NCBI GenBank assembly: GCA_009760855.2
Contig: WPIO01000013.1
Span: 538,501-602,500 of the forward strand
DNA length: 64,000 nucleotides
Direction: 5' to 3'
Source of the DNA: Cristatella mucedo
Lineage: Eukaryota; Bryozoa; Phylactolaemata; Cristatellidae
This document shows positions 60,955 to 64,000 of the stretch, piece after piece. The notes under the pieces were generated by a model. The model was not told the DNA's origin and ran no database searches. It saw only the letters and a program-made list of their open reading frames with translations. The first letter of the stretch is position 1, and every line of letters starts with the position of its first letter. The position numbers and the translations under genes are program-made.

Positions 60955-62345
60955 AAGAAGTATAATAATAGTGAGAAGAAATATGCCTAGTGGCGCAAGG
61001 GAGCAACTTTTCTTTCTGTGCCCTTTTTAAACACGTCAAAAGGACTCGCGAAAATGAAAATTCACAATCGCGGAGTAAACGCTGCGAGGAGCCGGTTGAG
61101 TTTCGTGCTTCATGTGAAAAAGCCGTCAAGTCAGAGAGTTTTGTAATGTCAGTCGGAAGCGAGCGTTCCAGGCTTTGGAAGCATTCTAGCAGAAGGCGCG
61201 TCCTCCGAAGGAGCAAAGTTTAGTTAGAGGCACTCAGCTGAAAGACTCGAGTCAGAAGAGTGCGATGAGCACGACACGAAGCATTAAGAAGTAGCTTAGA
61301 CAGGTTGACAGACCGATAAATACGGAGCCTAAAAGTGACGGATAGAACCTCTGAAGTCGATACGCTGCTTGGTGGAGAGTCGGCGTAGGTCGGTTATCGA
61401 GTAGTGATGCAATTGTGACAGTTAAGCCGTTCCCGACAGACAGGCCAAGGTGTAGAGTTTTTCACCAGCTGTAAGCGTCATATCGCGGAGGCAGATGACC
61501 TGCTAGCAGTGAATTACAGAAATCTAGATGGGTGCCATGAATGCAAAGACCAGCATGGCTGTGGTCACCTAATTTAAGCAAGCCCAATTTCCGGTAATGC
61601 TAGTTTAACTGGACTTTGGCGGACTCGACCGTTGCTCTGGCACGGTTATCTAGAGAAGCGTCGTTTCGAGACAGAAAAGCCGGAGAGACAAGTGAAGCAG
61701 GAGACGAGCGTGCCAAACCCATTTATATGGTTCGTTTTCTAGTTTTGGAGCGGCACTAGCTTTGTCCGAAACTAGAAAGTCGGTTTCATTGTAATTGAAT
61801 TTGAGAAAGTTTGCTACTGTCTATACAAGAATGTCAGTGATAAATGCTGCACGCGAGTCTTGAGAATTTGACGTGACGAAAGGCAAGGAGAGATCAAAGC
61901 TTTAGGTACAGTTTTGTGTCATCTACATTAAAACCGAAAGCCTAAATCGTCCTTGGCGATCGGATCGGCAAGAAAGAGATTATTAATGAAACGTGAAAAT
62001 TGTGAAACGACGTGGACCATGTAAAGATTTCTGGGGTGCCCCGTACTTGAAAAGGCTTTCATGATGACCATGGCATACTGACAGAAGCGTTTCTAAATCT
62101 CCCACTGCGATACTGAGATACGATCTGTCACTGCAGTGGCGCGCCAATCATTGCCAGACGAGATTGTAAACTCTCGATATACATCTCTAATACATCCGAT
62201 GCATTCATGAGAATTCGTAATGTACTCGCAGTCATGCACATTCTTAGGTGTGGTTGACTTTACAACGTGACCGTAAACGACTTGCTTGGTTTGAAGTCCT
62301 GATGTACAAACTTAACTGTCTGTTGCAAAACTTTTAAGTTTACTT
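60955..62345 (-). repeat. Older, diverged LINE-A-like copy
   Basis: It keeps the LINE-A order in reverse: GTCGGAAGCGAGCGTTCCAGG (61152), CCTAAAAGTGACGGATAGAAC (61329), GTAGAGTTTTTCACCAGCTG, GTTTGCTACTGTCTATACAAG, TGAAACGTGAAAATTGTG and TCTGGGGTGCCCCGTACTTG (RT PQGS region, 62031). Point divergence is much higher than in the other copies. Confidence 0.7.
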
Positions 62346-63640
62346 GATTGTACGAGCAGTGGCAAGACTGGGCAGAGTTTGCATTATTTCTTCTCATTTG
62401 CTATTTTCTTCTTTATTAGTGGCCAAACTACTGCCTTTGATATACCCGCCGAGATACGACCTGAGGCCAAAGACATATTACTTATGCTAGGAAGCAGAAA
62501 ATCCATGCATCTTTCAAGGAGAACAGTACGCTTGGAGCTTTGCACCACCCGTAAATTTGTTACTGTGCAGCTAAAATGGCTGCCAGCCGTTGCATGCTGC
62601 GTTCTAGATGCGACGTCTAAAATGTTTTGGCTAGCTTGGCAATGCTATCCATATTCGAATATATATATATATATATTTATACATTTATATATATATATTT
62701 ATATATATATCCATATCCGTGCTCAAAAATATTGCAAAGCTGATAATGCCGCTAAAATATAAATGAAATTATACTTGTAAAGCGTTCCTATAATCGTCTA
62801 AAGTTAGTTACAAAAGACAGTTGATTACTCAAGGATCACTGCAAATGCGTAGGATGGTATCGCGCTTTAGGATCGGCGGCGTGTCACGTGTGCTTTCCAA
62901 ACTGCAACTTATATTCCGGCACGTAAGGCCCCTATCTATACATTTGCGCTTGGCTGTCGACTGAGCCGTGGGCTCGAAATAGGGTGCTTCGGGCACTGCT
63001 TCCGGGGATGAAAGTTTATTGATAACTCGTTTAAAGATTAAAAAGGGGCATCTTTTAGAAAAGTTTCAATTTTTAACTGAGTATACTGCATGCTACACGG
63101 CCGGTCGGATAGAGTGAGTCGAACTTCAATGCTAGCTATGTCAGAAACGAGACTTTCAACGTTAGACGCGAGAGAGAGAGAGAATTGCATGGTATTGAAC
63201 TGTAGTTATTCGCCTCTCCGTACGCGATTGTTCAAATTAAATGGTGCTAACAGAAAGTATGCGATCATACACCACCCAATGGGAGCTAAATCTATATGAC
63301 CAGGCACTTCGTACTGAATGACATGGAAACATATGAACTGATTAGTTAATAAATAAATAAATAAACAAGCTGGCTAAGGGCCTGCATGACTTGAAGCACG
63401 AACTAGCAGACACGCGGCGATTCAAGCTGACGATGCTGTGAAAAAGAACGATTTTGCTTTTGCCTTATATGTCGTCGACTCAGGACATGTCTCGATGTCA
63501 GTCGGTAGAGATTTAATGATTTTAGGTTTAAGAACCTCGAAGGCAGGTCTATAGCGAATCTGAGGTTGGTTAGAAGCACCGTTAGATGAAGGTGCGAGAA
63601 AAGACCGCAGTAGCTGATAGTGAATCAGCCAAATGCTATC
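62346..63640. other. No gene recognised
   Basis: It includes an AT microsatellite at about 62661-62711 and a short GA run near 63170. The frame at 62379-62762 opens with a hydrophobic stretch (MHYFFSFAIFFFISG), but it runs into the AT repeat and I recognise no family. Confidence 0.35.
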
Positions 63641-63643
63641 CGG

Positions 63644-63735
63644 TGAATCATCAAGAGAATCAGCCAATCAAGTGAATCATCCAAAGAATCAGCCAATCAA
63701 GTGAATCATCCAGAGAATCAGCCAATCGAGTGAAT
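63644..63735. repeat. 29-bp tandem repeat, about 3 copies
   Basis: The unit contains GAATCATCCA and AGAATCAGCCAATCAAGT; three consecutive units with 1-3 differences. Confidence 0.9.
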
Positions 63736-64000
63736 TTGTACAGAATCCAGAATGGACCTACGGAAAGGACCCGAAGTTGAAGGAGCGTGGTTGTGAGTTG
63801 GGGTTGAAGTGAATGAATCTGATGCGATATTTTATGCCAGTGAACGAAGTGAAGTGCTGTAGTTGCGATGCTCCGAGTAGACCAGCCAAGGGTTTTCGAC
63901 GTTTCCAGCTGCCATATGTTATTCTTATTTCGCGGGCCTTAAGACATGATAGGAAAGAGTTCGAGGGTTTTCAGAAATGCACGGGATAAGTTTTTGGGCA

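Noticed and set aside
62379-62762. Secreted or membrane protein with a hydrophobic start
   Set aside because: The hydrophobic N-terminus is from T-rich DNA and the C-terminus is the AT microsatellite. No conserved middle.

Overview
This window looks like nuclear DNA from an animal, probably an invertebrate. It carries one gene split into 12 coding exons by spliceosomal introns. It is dense in microsatellites and is filled with 5'-truncated non-LTR retrotransposons, tRNA-derived SINEs and decayed DNA transposons. There is no prokaryotic operon structure, and I cannot name the species from the sequence.

The only conserved gene I can assemble is on the minus strand: a glycerol-3-phosphate acyltransferase of the GPAT3/GPAT4 (AGPAT9/AGPAT6) family. 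Its start codon is at 46621-46623 and its stop at 17817-17819. Twelve exons totalling 1533 coding bases (510 codons plus stop) join in a consistent reading frame. All four acyltransferase motif regions are present: NHTSPID in exon 8, the GFLGLMQR region in exon 9, FPEGTC in exon 10 and YPVAIK at the end of exon 10. One intron uses a GC donor. The start codon lies in a CpG-rich block (about 46.0-46.76 kb) that is probably the promoter.

The introns are full of mobile-element debris. Intron 1 has LINE and SINE copies and a (CA)n tract. Intron 8 holds a Tc1-like transposase pseudogene. Intron 9 holds the 3' part of an R2-like (restriction-enzyme-like endonuclease) retrotransposon between microsatellites, plus a CR1/L2-like reverse transcriptase fragment. 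Intron 11 holds a pogo-like element.

The flanks (1-17.8 kb and 46.8-64 kb) contain no gene I can recognise. They hold many 3'-end copies of one CR1/L2-like LINE ('LINE-A'), two other LINE families ('LINE-B', 'LINE-C') and two tRNA-headed SINE families ('SINE-A', 'SINE-B'). They also hold microsatellites and several CpG-rich blocks that may be promoters of genes lying outside or mostly outside the window. LINE-A, LINE-B, LINE-C, SINE-A and SINE-B are working names of mine. SINE-A and LINE-A end in the same double-hairpin 3' tail, which suggests that SINE-A is copied by the LINE-A enzyme.
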